64,000 nucleotides of DNA from Eleusine coracana subsp. coracana (taxonomy: Eukaryota; Streptophyta; Magnoliopsida; Poales; Poaceae): the NCBI GenBank assembly GCA_032690845.1, contig CM064424.1:31916228-31980227 (forward strand), given 5' to 3'. The translations under genes were made by a program, and so were the position numbers. Under the pieces are notes generated by a model. It was not told the DNA's origin. It saw only the letters and a program-made list of their open reading frames with translations, and made no database searches. Positions 55,052-64,000 of the stretch are shown here, piece after piece; position 1 is the first letter of the stretch; the number at the start of each line of letters is the position of its first letter.

Positions 55052-56394
55052 ATGCCATCCAAGCTTAAGTCTTGCAAAAACCTAAACTTGGGGAGGTACG
55101 TATCCAAGGTACACCATTTGTCCTACCCTCTCACCCTCTGTTTCTAGTTAAGTTGTTTTATTTCCTTTATAAAAAAATTCAGTTTCAATAAAACTTAAGA
55201 AAACCTAAAAAAAATATTTTTTTTGCTTTTAAGGAAAACCATAAAAATTTGCAAAACCAAAAAGAACAAAAAGATTTCCAGTTTCAAATAAAATTTGAGA
55301 GCTTAGTCTCTACCTTGCCTATGGAAATGATGAATAGTTGCTCTGCTAGCTCCATGTGAGTCTCAAGTATACAACCTCTACTCTTCATTTTGGTGGGTAT
55401 GGTAGACCGGCATGATGATAACGCTAGTCTCTCTATGTTTTAGTGGGTGCAAAATGGCTAATAAAGACCAAGTCTAGTTGTTGGGATTCATGATATAGCA
55501 TGTTTTGGATAAGTCTATGATCTCCTCATGATTAGAGTCTAATGATTTCTTTCAAAACCATGCTGCAATAAAGACCCCCCTACTTGGTGTAGTTCTTTCC
55601 TATGATAGAAAAATTCCTACCAAGGCCAGATATTAATTGTGAACCCACATTTATGCCATCCATGTACGCATTGAGTTTGGTTAGGATTTTATCCTTATGA
55701 GGGACTTGCACTTTCAAAGCCAATCATTTTCCTTCGCGTTATCTTTGAGTTCTCAAATAATCATGCTTGGTTATGTGGTTTCCACATTGGATTCAAGCAT
55801 CCACTTGACCAAGCATGTCAGCCAAAAATCTCTCCTTTGCGAAAACCTTGATCCTACAAGAAAGATTTTGGTCCTCCCAAAATAAATGGTTGGAATGAGA
55901 AAGTGCAAAGTCTTTTCGCTAGGACCATCTCTTAACTTAACAAAATATGCATACTACATGTGCCATCCTACCAAGCTCCACATATAAAGCCTAATGTCAT
56001 AAAGTATGATGAGCACTTGGTGAGGAAATACACTTTTGAGAGATGAGAGTCATAGTGAAAAAAAAATTGCACCAAGAGGGAATATTTTCAATCTTATGCA
56101 GCATTACAAAAACTTTGGACTCATGATCATGTAGGAGGTTAAATGAAAAAAAATCTAAACTAATTGTTCTGAGTTCCAACCGCTCATGACAAGGTCATAA
56201 AATGCCTAAGAGCCCCACTTACAATAAGAAAGACTTAGCGATCAGCTTGTGCTAGTTTACCACTACCCCTATGTTGTAGGAGTATGTGTTTGTACACTTG
56301 ATCCTTGCAGGGCTCTAATATTGAAGCAACTCCAGATCCATCACTTCCAAGTTTTAATTTGCTCGAGACGAGCAAAGGTTTAAGCTTGGGGAGG
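55052..56394 (+). other. Non-coding tail of GypY copy 2 with two purine tracts
   Basis: GGGGAGG occurs at 55090-55096, soon after the ORF2 stop, and again at 56388-56394 directly before the 3' LTR. Both are preceded by a CTT-containing sequence. No ORF. Confidence 0.75.
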
Positions 56395-58327
56395 TGTTGG
56401 TGGCCCTTAAAACCCAATATCGGCCACCAACCGGTCGGGAAATGCAAGGTAAAGACCAAAGTTTCTTGAATATTTGTTTAAACTAATAAAGTTCCACGAG
56501 TTTTAGTGAAATATGTGTTTGCAAGGTCAAAAAGGCTAAACTTATGTAAAAACATGAAGAAATGCCCCGTCGGCCGATTCTGCCTTAAATACCAGGCTGA
56601 CAGGGCCATATGAGGCTGAAATCAGGGCCCGGCAGGGTCGTGATGACTGAAATTAGAACCCAGCCAACAGGGTCATATCAGGCTAAAAACAGCCACCCAG
56701 CGGGTCAAAACAAGTCATCATGAGGCTGATCAACCGACCTGGCTGACTTTGCAAAACACTCCACCATGAAGCTGTTTTCTCCCCCCGGACAAAAAGCTAT
56801 GGAATATGGCTAAGGAAAAAGGGTCTACAAAATGGCCTAACCGGGAGAAGCCACGGGGCGACTCGGAGGGGTCGGCACCCAACCCAGGCTGCCGCCCGGC
56901 CTGGCCTGCCGCCCAGCCTGGGTTGGCCACCTAGGGTTGCCAGCCCATGAGGCCCATGAGGTTTACCGATCCCAAAACGAAGAATTCGGTGGGAACCGAC
57001 CAAGTAACCGCCATCCGGACCAAAATCTGAGCCACCCAAAGCAAGTCGGTTGGAAACCGACCAAATCCAGCGGCCGCCTGGCGGTGCATGCCACCCAGCA
57101 TTCCCGGCCGCCCGACACATGTGGCCGCCCGGTATGGTCCGCCGCCCGATGGGGCAAATTTTGCCCACCGACTCTCCTCCACCTTGAAGTACCCGCCAAG
57201 TCTCCGCCATCTATAAATAGAGGGGGAATTCGGCAGAAACAAGACATCAAGCAAGTGAAACACATTGGAGTCCATTTCCCACTACTTGTGCTACTTAGTA
57301 GAGTAGGTTAGTTAGTCGGGAGTTAGAGTCTAGTCGAGAGCATCGCTCGGGATTCTGGAAGTCGTCTCGGAGTCTTGGTATGAGCTCTCTTGTATCTTTT
57401 CTCTTTTTGTAAGACTTATCCCTTATCAATATAATTATCTTTTCCTTTATATCTTGTCAAGTATTTATCCTTACTTAGTCAATTTCCTCAAGTTACAATT
57501 ATCGGGAAAGAACTTTGAAACATAGTTTACGGGATTCTCGGCTAGGATTTAATTAAGTTTAGTTCTTGAATAGAACTTAGACTTGGTTATTCCCCGACTA
57601 TTCTTTCGCTAGACCAACGGAAGAATATCTAGTGAAAACATAGGCGTGGTGCCTAAGTTAACACTAGCTGGTTTTGCATTCATCCCCACGGACTGTGTGG
57701 TAGGCGGCAGGTGGTGACAACCCTGTCCGTCCATTTAGTATTCCACCACGTTTGGGAAGTCTCAAGCAGGGTTGTCTAGCGGTAACGTGCCCACTAGTGT
57801 ATGAGGTTAGTTACCGACCTTATTAGTGGATCGTTGTCGTGCCCCGAAGTAAGCTTATTGGTGAAAGACTCGAGGCTGTACCATAAATTTAGTTTAAGCA
57901 CTCAACCCGAGTAACAAGGATTTTTGACACTTGACTTAGATATAATAGGAAGATATAATCTTAGGAGTTCTAGACTTAGACTCGTTGTCCTCCCGACTAG
58001 CTTAACCGATCTCTTTATCTATCTTAGTGCGGATTTCTCCTATATCACTGCTGCCCGAACTATTATTATTGAACATCCTTACCCTCGTCTTTGGTCAGTT
58101 GGTATAATTCTTATAGTTATATCTTTGTTAAACCAAGATACTCTTACGCCTAGCTTTCCTGCGGAAAATAAATACGATACCTTGGAATACTCCCAGGTGA
58201 AATGCTACAATAGATGTTCCGTACGCTTGCGGATTGGTTCACTCTTAAAGCAAATAAACATCAAATCATTTCTGGCGTCGTACCAGGGATAGCGATATTC
58301 TTGATACGACGTTAAGAAATGCCAACA
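56395..58327 (+). repeat. GypY copy 2 3' LTR (1933 bp)
   Basis: TGTTGG...CCAACA, followed by the GTACC duplication. TATA box at 57212-57219. The ORF at 57924-58292 is also partly open in copy 1 but overlaps the LTR's U5 region, and I do not consider it a gene. Confidence 0.94.
56874..57150 (+). promoter_or_regulatory. 17-bp-pitch GCCGCCCGGC array upstream of the LTR TATA box
   Basis: Block one: units at 56874, 56891, 56908 and 56925. Block two: 57073, 57090, 57107, 57124 and 57141. Every step is exactly 17. Spacers of block two (GGTGCAT, ATTCCCG, ACATGTG, ATGGTCC) share length but not sequence. The last unit ends 62 bp before TATAAATAG. Same layout as in copy 1. Confidence 0.82.
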
Positions 58328-58629
58328 GTACCCTCATGCTAAGTGCAGAGCTTAACCTAAACAGCATGAGCAGTGTCAAGGTGTGCAACCCTATCATGTT
58401 CACTCCTACCAAGTGCAGAGAGCAAAATATTGACAGCTTTGGAGTTGTTCTCATACCTGACTAACTCACCTGTAGATGCAGTGTTCAGGTCCTGTGGTAT
58501 AGCATACTCCTGCTCAACAATCTCCCAAATTGCACGTCCTTAACTTAGCAGATACGCTTTGGTCCGTGACTTCCAGTAGGGGAAGTCCTCTCCATCGAAC
58601 ATCCAGAGCTTGACAGCATGCTTCTCCAT
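58328..58629 (-). pseudogene. gag: CopB gag N-terminus
   Basis: Start codon at 58629 (MEKHAVKLWMFDGEDF), then YWKSRTKAYLLS, a stop, GRAIWEIVEQEY, VRYENNSKAVNILLSAL and a final HEG, where GypY inserted. The frame continues at 31138 with TQVNSMRKDS. It is typical of the copia gag N-terminal domain. Confidence 0.85.
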
Positions 58630-58679
58630 GTTGTCTTCGGATCACAAAGCCGGTGAAGGTCAACTAGTGATCAAACCGG

Positions 58680-58690
58680 CTCTAATACTA
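58680..58690 (-). other. CopB primer binding site, mutated
   Basis: Reverse strand TAGTATTAGAG where TGGTATCAGAG is expected, two transitions. Two bases from the LTR. Confidence 0.7.
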
Positions 58691-58692
58691 AT

Positions 58693-61312
58693 TGAAGGAC
58701 CGAGAAGGTGACCAGAGGGAGGGTGAATGGGAGCCAATCAAAATTCTTCGAGAGAACTTGGCCTATATTCGAAAAACAACCCAAGCCAACCTCCGAACCA
58801 ATCACCAAGACTACACACACCAACTCATGGTGTACTAGCCTTAGGAGTGATCAACTACAACAAAGAAACTCAGTGAAAACAAAAGGAAACAGTAGAGACT
58901 CGAAATAGTCAAAAACCTCACAAACTGCACTTACTGAACCACCAGCAGCAGTGCCGATCAGGACCATCGGCAGTGCCGGTTGGCCCTATCGGCAGTGATG
59001 ATCTGGCCCATCGGCAGTTCTGGTGCGGGGTTCTGAGACCCACCGGCAGTGCCGATCGACCCCGACAGAACAGCAGAAACTTTCCAGAATTTGGCAAATC
59101 TTCTCCAAAACCTAACGAAACAAACTCCAAATGATGTGATTTTTGGACCGGTGGATCCTCATCACATCACGACCCTAATCCTAGAAAATCATCTAAATTG
59201 GCTCAAGGAATCATCACGAATTTTAGATCTTGTGCCAAGAACACCAAAAAGGGGAAACTTGAGAAATCCTTCAAATCGAAGGTACTAGAGCTATTGATTC
59301 GGTCAAGGATCCATAGAGGATTGTTCTAGCTCATCCTTGCAACAAGTTTCTCAAGAAATCCGCGCCAAAAACTCATCCAAAAATGAGATTGAAAATCACC
59401 ACGAAAATAGCTCCGAAAATAGAAAAAAGGAAATTTCGGGATTCAAGTGAAGAGGAAAATCTTGAGCACGAAAATACTTCTGATATCATAGAAAGGTGCT
59501 TTTAAGATTCATGGTTACAAGGCTAGGAAGTGGTGATGCCACTATTTGGAAGAGCAAGAGATGTCTCTCACACACCCTCTCCTCTCCTCTAAAACATGAA
59601 GTCCTCTCCTAGCACTTTGTAATGAGTTCCTAACACAAGGCTAATGGAAGAGAGGCTTCTCCCACTAGCCACACCTCTCCTTATATAGGCCTAGGGTCTA
59701 TTGTCCACATTACCACTCTGATGTGGACAAAGGTTCCCGATCTTCCGAAAGGTTCTGGATACGTTGATTTGGTCGGAGGCGACACACAAATCGATCCGGC
59801 TTCAGAACAGCACATTCTAAACCCCGCAATCGCAGCACGACGTCTCCTCTGGTTATCAACCGTCCTAAAACGATTGACCTCGCCGATAAGGCTAATCCCT
59901 GCCTGCGAATCAAGAACACAAGCAAGAACAAAGAAGAAAACAACACAATTGCAGATGTATTATGAATCTCACGAAGTTGGGGTCTCACAAACCGTGATGA
60001 TGGCGAAACTGTTATGAACAGAATAATCTAAGCAAAACCCCAAACCCTAATGGTGCGACGACGGCTGTATATGAATACCCTAGGGTCATGCAAGACCCTC
60101 TGGACGCACCCCTACTTGGGCTCAACTAGATACAAAGCCCAAAGGCCAAAAACAGGCGACACAACACCGAAACAGATTCTGGACTCTCTCTTGTTTTGAC
60201 GATTCCCGATGATTCCGGACGAATTTTGATATGAGACCGGCGGCATTGGAAAGGTCTTCTTCTTATGTTTCCGTGCATATGTAGAAAGTCCAAATCCGAG
60301 TCCGTATGTGTCTTGGGCATCCGTTTTAGTGCAGACTAGTCCTGAGCCCCGAAACAGACTCGAAGTCGGTTTTGGTTGGGCCTCCACCTTGGCTTCCACG
60401 TCCTTGTTGGTCCTCCACGTCTCCAAGTCCTTCTCCCATCATCTCGTGGTCCTCTCCGTGGTTCCTAATTATAATATAATCATTAGGTAGCAAACCATTC
60501 TGAAAAGTGACATATAATAAAGAATGTAGGAACGAGCTCACCTCTAAATTTAGTCGTCGTGCATGATCTCTAGTCATTGGACCTTGCAAGTCCAAAATTG
60601 GAGGAGTGTTGCATATATTCTTAGGAGTGATGTCCTCATCACACTCTACCTTTGACCTACATAACACACCCACCTACCACTAGGGGCATAACTGTCCATC
60701 TTTTTCCTCATTGCCCGAATGCCATCGGACGCTTCACGTCTTTGCTTCGTCTCGAAGCAAGCTCCGTGATGATGCCACGTGCACCACCAAAGCGTGACTT
60801 CTCGATGTTGACGCGTGTCACCTTATCCCGCGATCCTGACCACTGACAAGTCTCTCCCAATCCCTGTCCGTCGGGCCCCCTTGTCACTTGTACCGGCATC
60901 CCGTTCGCCTTGACTTGGTCAACACACCGTCTTCATCACCACCACGGTTTTAAGGCTCAATCGCGAAACCGTCCGTGCTTCTTGCCTCTCCATGTGTACG
61001 GTGTGGATCAACCTTGACTTCACCCAGCATCCTGATCGTCCGGCCCCAAGTCCCATACTTGTGCCCGATCCTCTCGCCGTTGACCGCCAAGTCGACTCTA
61101 GTGACCTACACATCATGAGACAAGCAAACACATTTCCCAACTCCTGCAACATCACCAATTCCTCCACCAACTCCGGTTAGTCAAAACCATAATCATGCAC
61201 ACACACATGCAATCCCCGGATTCCCGCATTTCAACTCAAACACCAAATTTACTCAAGTCAATTACTTATCACATATATTGCAAACCATGGCACATATCCA
61301 CATGATTTCTCA
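58693..61312 (-). repeat. CopB 5' LTR, interrupted by a solo LTR
   Basis: Matches 22677-24429. Without the inserted 923-bp LTR and one duplication copy it is about 1.69 kb, shorter than the other LTR through small deletions, for example near 60785. The palindrome array is at 58944-59056. Confidence 0.92.
59719..60641 (-). repeat. Solo LTR of the CRM-like family
   Basis: 923 bp, same length and ends as 44406-45328, flanked by CACTC at 59714-59718 and 60642-60646. No internal sequence is left, so it arose by recombination between the two LTRs. It retains the LTR-encoded tail ORF, with its stop at 60326. Confidence 0.95.
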
Positions 61313-61317
61313 GAGGT

Positions 61318-62096
61318 TGATTTCTTTGTTTGTTCGATCTTGTAGAGCACCAAGTTGTGATCCTCTTTGAATAACTTATTGGCCTCAAGCAATTTTTAAA
61401 ATCCTTTCCCACCTCTATCTTGGTTGCCTTAAGTCATCGATTAGTTGTTGTCCAGATTTCGGTCCTTCATCACTAGGTTTGATCGTGGTCCAAGTTTTAG
61501 ACCGTATTATCTGTTACTAGTTAAACTTTTCTACCATGTCAAAATCCATTTTCCCCGCTACCTTCCACACTTTAGGGTATTCCAGGCAGCCAAGTCGAGA
61601 CAAAAGAGATATGTGGATAGGAGACTAAGTGGGCGATCTTCTGTACCTTTATGTGTCACCCACCAAAAGTGTGCAATGGTTCACAGTCAAGTGAAGGATT
61701 GCATGATCACTGCAAGGCATGAACCTGTAGCCTATAAGCTTCAACCACCCTCAAGCTCGCTAGTGTGCACCACACCTCCCACATATCACAACTCAAGGAA
61801 GGTCGGAACCCACCAGCGGACATAATCTTAGAAGACACCGAGGAGCTGCCACCCAACATAACCTACATCGAATACTCAATCAAAGTGCTAGATAAAGAGG
61901 AGCTAGTCACCGCTAGAAGAGAACCAAGTTCTTCAAAACTCAATGGAGCAACCAAACCAAGGAAGAAGTCACTTGGCAATTAAAAGAATTTCTATGGAAT
62001 GATTATACATATTGCTAGACCAAACCCTAGGTAAACTATCGGAAAGGCGGTGCCTAACTTTTTCACCCCTCCTTAAATCTCGGGACGAGATTTCTT
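61318..62096 (+). pseudogene. pol: Integrase C-terminal and chromodomain-region remnant of the outer element
   Basis: From about 61570 traces read FRVFQAAKSRQKRYVDRRL, then after gaps PVAYKLQPPSS, DIILEDTEELPPNITYIEY and IKVLDKEE. The last two are typical of the segment leading into the chromodomain of Tekay-like integrases. The chromodomain itself is degenerate. DNA at 61318-61570 is not recognised. Confidence 0.65.
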
Positions 62097-62117
62097 TAAG
62101 GGGGGGAGGGGGGGGGG
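62097..62117 (+). other. Polypurine tract of the outer element
   Basis: AAGGGGGGGAGG followed by a G run, directly before the LTR start. The phrase CGGGACGAGATTTCTTTAAG before it is common in Tekay-like elements. The G run may be expanded. Confidence 0.85.
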
Positions 62118-62118
62118 T

Positions 62119-64000
62119 TGTGACACCTAGGGTGTCAAAACAGAGCTTGAAGAGACTAGGGGTTATTTTGGAACCAACTATGAACCCACTCAAAAAGTTT
62201 GGAGTTATTTGAGCCTCATTTGAATGAAATTTAATTAAATATAAACAACATTTGAATTGCAAGTCAAATTTTTTCAGCACAACGTGTGCCACCAAAAATA
62301 TATCGTGTATGGAGTAATGAAAGATAATTTTTGAGAAAAATCTTATATTTCTATTCTAAGTTTAGATACACGAAATAAATGTTTTAATGCTTGGAAACAA
62401 CACCTCTTTGAAAATTTCCTATTTAAATTAGAAAAACATTAGTATTTTTAAAATTTAGAGCATGTCATTTTGGACATAACTATATTTTTGTTTTTCTCAA
62501 TAAATTTCTTAATTAATACATATGCTAATAAATAGAAACGTCATTTTTGAAAAAAATAAGAAAAGAAAAATGACTATGGGTCCCACCTGTCAGCCGCTCA
62601 GGCCACCATCTTCTTCGCTGGTTGGCCGCCGCGGGCGGCACGGCGCCGCGTGGTGGAAGCCCGGTCGCCGCTCGCAGCCCTGATCCGAAACCAGCCCCAA
62701 AAACTGGAGTCCCACCCCCAGTTTTCTCCCCAGCGCCGGCCCTGCCTTTTCCTTCTCTCTCCCTCGTTCTCTGGTCGCACGCAAGCTCAACCCCGCCGCC
62801 CAGCCATTGCTGCCGCTCGAGCTCACTGCCCTGCCTCGCGCCGCCCCAACACAAATCCGACGACTCAAGCGATGCGTGAGCTTCCCCTCTTCCACCCCGA
62901 CCCCCTCTTCCCCCGTGAAACAGACTACACGGCCGGCATTATTTTGAAGACTGAATCCCCCTTTCCGAGCTCCACCGCCCGTCGCTAGCCACCTCCAGTC
63001 ATCGCCGGGAGCTGCAGCACCTCCAGGCGAGCGCGTCTACTCGCGGTGGGCCTGTCTGTGCCTTGCACGGACTTGGGAAACCCGGCAGAGGTGCAGCCGG
63101 GAGAGTTCCCGTCGGCCTGGGCCGCTGGGCGCCGTGTGACACCGCAGGGGAACGCCATGTGCAAGCTAGAACCAACGCCCTGCACCCACCTCTCTCCTCT
63201 GGTCACTACTGGGAGCCATCGCCCCTTGCATCTCTCGCGCGCAGCTGCTACCCGAGCTCCATTGCCAAACTAGCTTCGAGCTCTTGCCATTGTCAATCTG
63301 CTCATAGCCTCTGTCCTTCGCTCCAGAGCTGCGCAAGAGTGCTATGAAGCTCAACCTGCCACCAATTGTTGTCTCCCACCGTGAAGATCTGGATCGAAGG
63401 CATCGTGTTTCGTTTGGTCAACCACCGACCACCATTGTTGGCAGCTCCGAATTCTCAGCGCATGGTGAGCTATTTTGAAATTACTTTGGCATGCAAGTTG
63501 TTTCCCTCTTTGTGTATCCTCTGATCATTTTCTTTGTTCATTTCTCCAAGCCAAATCGTGAGATTTGGAGACTTTCTTGCCGCCATGGGCAGAGCTCCAG
63601 CAAGCTCGTGCTTGCCCTGTGCGCAAGACCTGTCCTGATTGGTCGAGGCCCAATTAGCTTCTCTGTTTTATTTAAAATAGCTATAAATCAATTAAACATT
63701 GTACAATGCATAACTAAATAATTACTGTGAATTTTGGAGCAAGATAAATTTTGGTAGCCTCCACTGGACATGTGCTGTTGTAGAAAAATGTAAAACACCG
63801 TTTCGTATGAATGTTTATATCAGAACTAAAATAAATATGTTATACCGTAATAAATTAATAAATAAATCCAGGAATCTGATAAATTCGTGAAACCTAGTGA
63901 ACACTCATGTTTTGACATACTTAGTTTCCTTGCAAAGTCATACGTTGTTATTCTCTGTATAATTATCACAAATAATTAATTGACCTGTTCATGAATTTAA
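62119..64000 (+). repeat. 3' LTR of the outer Tekay-like element (continues past the window)
   Basis: Starts TGTGACACC. From 62993 it matches 16738 onward. The GC-rich part (62580-63300) gives overlapping open frames on both strands, none of which looks like a real gene. Confidence 0.9.

Larger units (their letters stand above)
31139..58327 (+). mobile_element. GypY copy 2, gag-pro + ORF2 gypsy element hosting CopA
   Basis: Inserted in CopB gag with GTACC duplications at 31134-31138 and 58328-58332. Own DNA: 31139-31468 (start of the 5' LTR) and 50010-58327 (leader, gag-pro, ORF2, 3' LTR). CopA sits in the 5' LTR. The rest of that LTR and part of CopA's 5' LTR are deleted at about 50009. Layout as in copy 1, opposite orientation. 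Confidence 0.88.
22677..61312 (-). mobile_element. CopB, Sirevirus-like Ty1/copia element, heavily nested
   Basis: The LTRs are 58693-61312 (5', containing a solo LTR) and 22677-24429 (3'). Own internal DNA is 58328-58692 plus 24430-31138. Flanking GAGGT duplications prove a single insertion into the outer element. Gene order is gag, protease, integrase, RT, RNase H, the copia order. Sirevirus affinity is inferred from the long gag with a coiled-coil stretch, the long non-coding tail with repeated purine tracts, and the palindromes in the LTR. GypY copy 2 interrupts gag with duplication GTACC (31134-31138 and 58328-58332). Confidence 0.88.
16738..64000 (+). mobile_element. Outer Tekay-like Ty3/gypsy element, nested host of everything to its right
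   Basis: Defined by direct repeats 16738-20034 and 62119-64000+ (LTRs), a primer site at 20105 and a purine tract at 62097-62117. Only 20035-22676 and 61318-62118 are its own internal DNA. The rest is CopB, inserted with a GAGGT duplication (22672-22676 and 61313-61317), and CopB's nested cargo. The only coding trace is an integrase/chromodomain-region remnant next to the 3' LTR, so it was already a deleted, non-autonomous copy. The element continues past base 64000. Confidence 0.82.

Noticed and set aside
57924..58292. A 122-codon ORF with hydrophobic stretches, partly open also at 3734-4006 in the inverted copy
   Set aside because: It lies in the 3' part of the GypY LTR, has no recognisable domain, and two related LTRs being open by descent is weak evidence for a gene. 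Kept in mind as a low-probability LTR-encoded peptide.
62525..62988. GC-rich open frames on both strands that could suggest a host exon
   Set aside because: They lie in the LTR of the outer element, have proline/arginine-rich translations on both strands and no homology I recognise.

Overview
The window is plant nuclear DNA, most likely from a grass (Poaceae), and appears to consist entirely of LTR retrotransposons. I found no host gene, tRNA, rRNA or CRISPR array. The grass call is an inference from the mix of element types: Sirevirus-like Ty1/copia, Tekay-, Reina- and CRM-like Ty3/gypsy, and gag-pro-only gypsy elements with an extra ORF. Nearly every coding region is broken by stops, frameshifts, deletions or insertions. 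Element names below are working labels.

Left part (1-16737). A truncated gypsy element 'GypX' (1-3601, +) carries gag-pro and the start of a second ORF. It is cut by 'GypY copy 1' (3602-11859, -), which has a 3' LTR, ORF2 and gag-pro. GypY copy 1 is truncated inside gag and fused to a Reina-like gypsy (11860-16737, -). The Reina-like element has an almost intact 1391-codon polyprotein and a 5' LTR of about 321 bp, and it abuts the truncated 5' LTR of the outer element.

Right part (16738-64000) is a five-level nest. The outer Tekay-like element (+; LTRs 16738-20034 and 62119-beyond the window) hosts Sirevirus-like copia 'CopB' (22677-61312, -, duplication GAGGT). CopB gag hosts 'GypY copy 2' (31139-58327, +, duplication GTACC). 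The 5' LTR of GypY copy 2 hosts Sirevirus-like 'CopA' (31469-50009, -). CopA hosts two CRM-like deletion derivatives: 32305-36728 in its LTR, and 39894-45328 in its reverse transcriptase (duplication CCATC). A solo CRM-like LTR (59719-60641, duplication CACTC) sits in the CopB 5' LTR.

The most interesting signal is non-coding. Four unrelated element families each carry their own short GC-rich palindromic motif, repeated at a fixed pitch. In GypY, ten-base GCCG-SS-CGGC units recur every 17 bp, with a spacer of constant length but variable sequence. They lie upstream of the LTR TATA box and also upstream of a second, internal TATA box that precedes ORF2. GypX has pairs of GCCGATCGGC units 20-21 bp apart upstream of its own internal TATA box. 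CopA and CopB have 17-mer and 15-mer units. This suggests element-specific, helically phased operator-like arrays and, for GypX and GypY, retroelements with two promoters but no reverse transcriptase. Palindrome clusters in Sirevirus LTRs have, as I recall, been reported before; I know of no such report for these gypsy elements.
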